From the NCBI RefSeq assembly GCF_900100355.1, contig NZ_FNFH01000006.1, positions 169,278 to 233,277 of the forward strand: 64,000 nucleotides of DNA. The letters run 5' to 3'. Positions 63,737 to 64,000 of the stretch are shown here, piece by piece. Origin of the DNA: Microbulbifer yueqingensis. GTDB taxonomy: Bacteria; Pseudomonadota; Gammaproteobacteria; Pseudomonadales; Cellvibrionaceae. The notes below the pieces were generated by a model that saw only the letters and a list, made by a program, of their open reading frames with translations, did no database searches and was not told the origin of the DNA. Position 1 is the first letter of the stretch, and each line of letters begins with the position of its first letter. The translations under genes were made by a program, and so were the position numbers.

Positions 63737-64000
63737 CTAATAATTACCGGGGTCACGGGTGATGGCGCGGGCCCGGCGCTGTAGGGCCATGAGTTCATCC
63801 CCTTCCATTTTGTCCAGTAACTTCAGCATCATCGCCATCCGCTGGTTCCCCTCTAAGTGTTCCCGCTTTTGCGCCAGGAAGTGCCAGTACAGGCTGTTGA
63901 AGGGACAGGCATCGTCCCCGGTCTTCTCCTTCACGTTGTAGCGGCAGCCAGAGCAGTAGTTGCTCATCTTGTGGATGTAGCTACCGCTGCTTACATACGG
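63737..64000 (-). CDS. FeS-type (6-4) photolyase/cryptochrome-like protein, C-terminal end
   Basis: Only the last ~87 residues are present; the gene starts beyond the right edge. The visible end SGSYIHKMSNYCSGCRYNV followed by DDACPFNSLYWHFL is typical of FeS-BCP/CryB-type proteins, where these cysteines are ligands of a 4Fe-4S cluster near the FAD antenna pocket. Family members repair (6-4) DNA photoproducts using blue light or act as light sensors. The helical tail ends KMEGDELMALQRRARAITRDPGNY. The FAD-binding domain lies outside the window. Confidence 0.88.
   Translation of the reverse strand, partial: PYVSSGSYIHKMSNYCSGCRYNVKEKTGDDACPFNSLYWHFLAQKREHLEGNQRMAMMLKLLDKMEGDELMALQRRARAITRDPGNY

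Noticed and set aside
1..64000. CRISPR arrays, transposases, prophage genes, tRNA or rRNA genes
   Set aside because: No spaced direct repeats, transposase or integrase motifs, or tRNA/rRNA-like sequences were seen. This was by eye; a dedicated scan could still find a small RNA.

Overview
The window looks like chromosomal DNA of a GC-rich, aerobic, probably marine gammaproteobacterium (Cellvibrionales-like, for example Microbulbifer or a relative). This is inferred from gene content: Pgk next to a class II aldolase, a TonB receptor beside a TPR-sulfotransferase, many exported lipoprotein peptidases, a GlyGly-CTERM surface protein, an FeS photolyase and a Tsx-type nucleoside channel. No rRNA, tRNA, CRISPR array, complete insertion sequence or prophage was seen.

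Layout. 1-2.6 kb: 5' end of a subtilisin-type protease (cut by the window), a globin, and a coupled pair (small zinc-ribbon-like CPXCG protein and alpha/beta hydrolase). 2.7-5.2 kb: pgk-fba glycolysis/gluconeogenesis genes with a strong terminator. 5.3-13.6 kb: a MocR-type regulator that appears to have lost its PLP-binding residues, an MFS carrier, a nitrilase-superfamily hydrolase, a TonB-dependent receptor and a TPR-sulfotransferase. 13.6-23.5 kb: an M1 peptidase lipoprotein, an HExxH peptidase lipoprotein, a DUF4242 protein, a hydrolase with an Asp nucleophile, a lytic transglycosylase with two solute-binding domains, and an orphan Nmad3 protein.

23.7-27.6 kb is the most coherent regulatory unit. 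It is a minus-strand operon of formate/nitrite channel, PP2C phosphatase-Ser/Thr kinase fusion, and cyanase. It is preceded by a textbook sigma-54 -24/-12 element, a 17-bp NtrC-type palindrome upstream, and a terminator hairpin inside the transcribed leader. This reads as a nitrogen-limitation operon with a possible attenuation step, organised like nas operons.

27.2-31.7 kb: a bacterial PH-domain protein (with a close paralogue at 52.7 kb), a second M1 peptidase lipoprotein, a secreted protein and a DUF1232 protein. 31.9-36.0 kb: beta-alanine catabolism (omega-amino-acid transaminase and CoA-acylating semialdehyde dehydrogenase) with a divergent LysR regulator and a REPIN-like repeat between them. 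36.1-43.4 kb: an esterase, a purine salvage set (Tsx channel, NCS2 permease, phosphoribosyltransferase), an APC permease and a GST. 43.7-53.0 kb: small enzymes, a MutS-like ATPase, an ABC exporter, a cold-shock protein, a YbiT-type ABC-F ATPase and a spermidine-synthase-like protein.

53.2-56.0 kb is an ECF42-type sigma factor with its DGPF/YCII and SRPBCC partners. 56.0-60.3 kb is visibly richer in AT. It holds a GST pseudogene (frameshift plus a Trp-to-stop change) and a 967-residue GlyGly-CTERM protein built from three copies of an unnamed two-cysteine domain alternating with PKD-like domains. 60.3-64 kb: small exported or hypothetical proteins and, cut by the right edge, the FeS-cysteine tail of a photolyase/cryptochrome.
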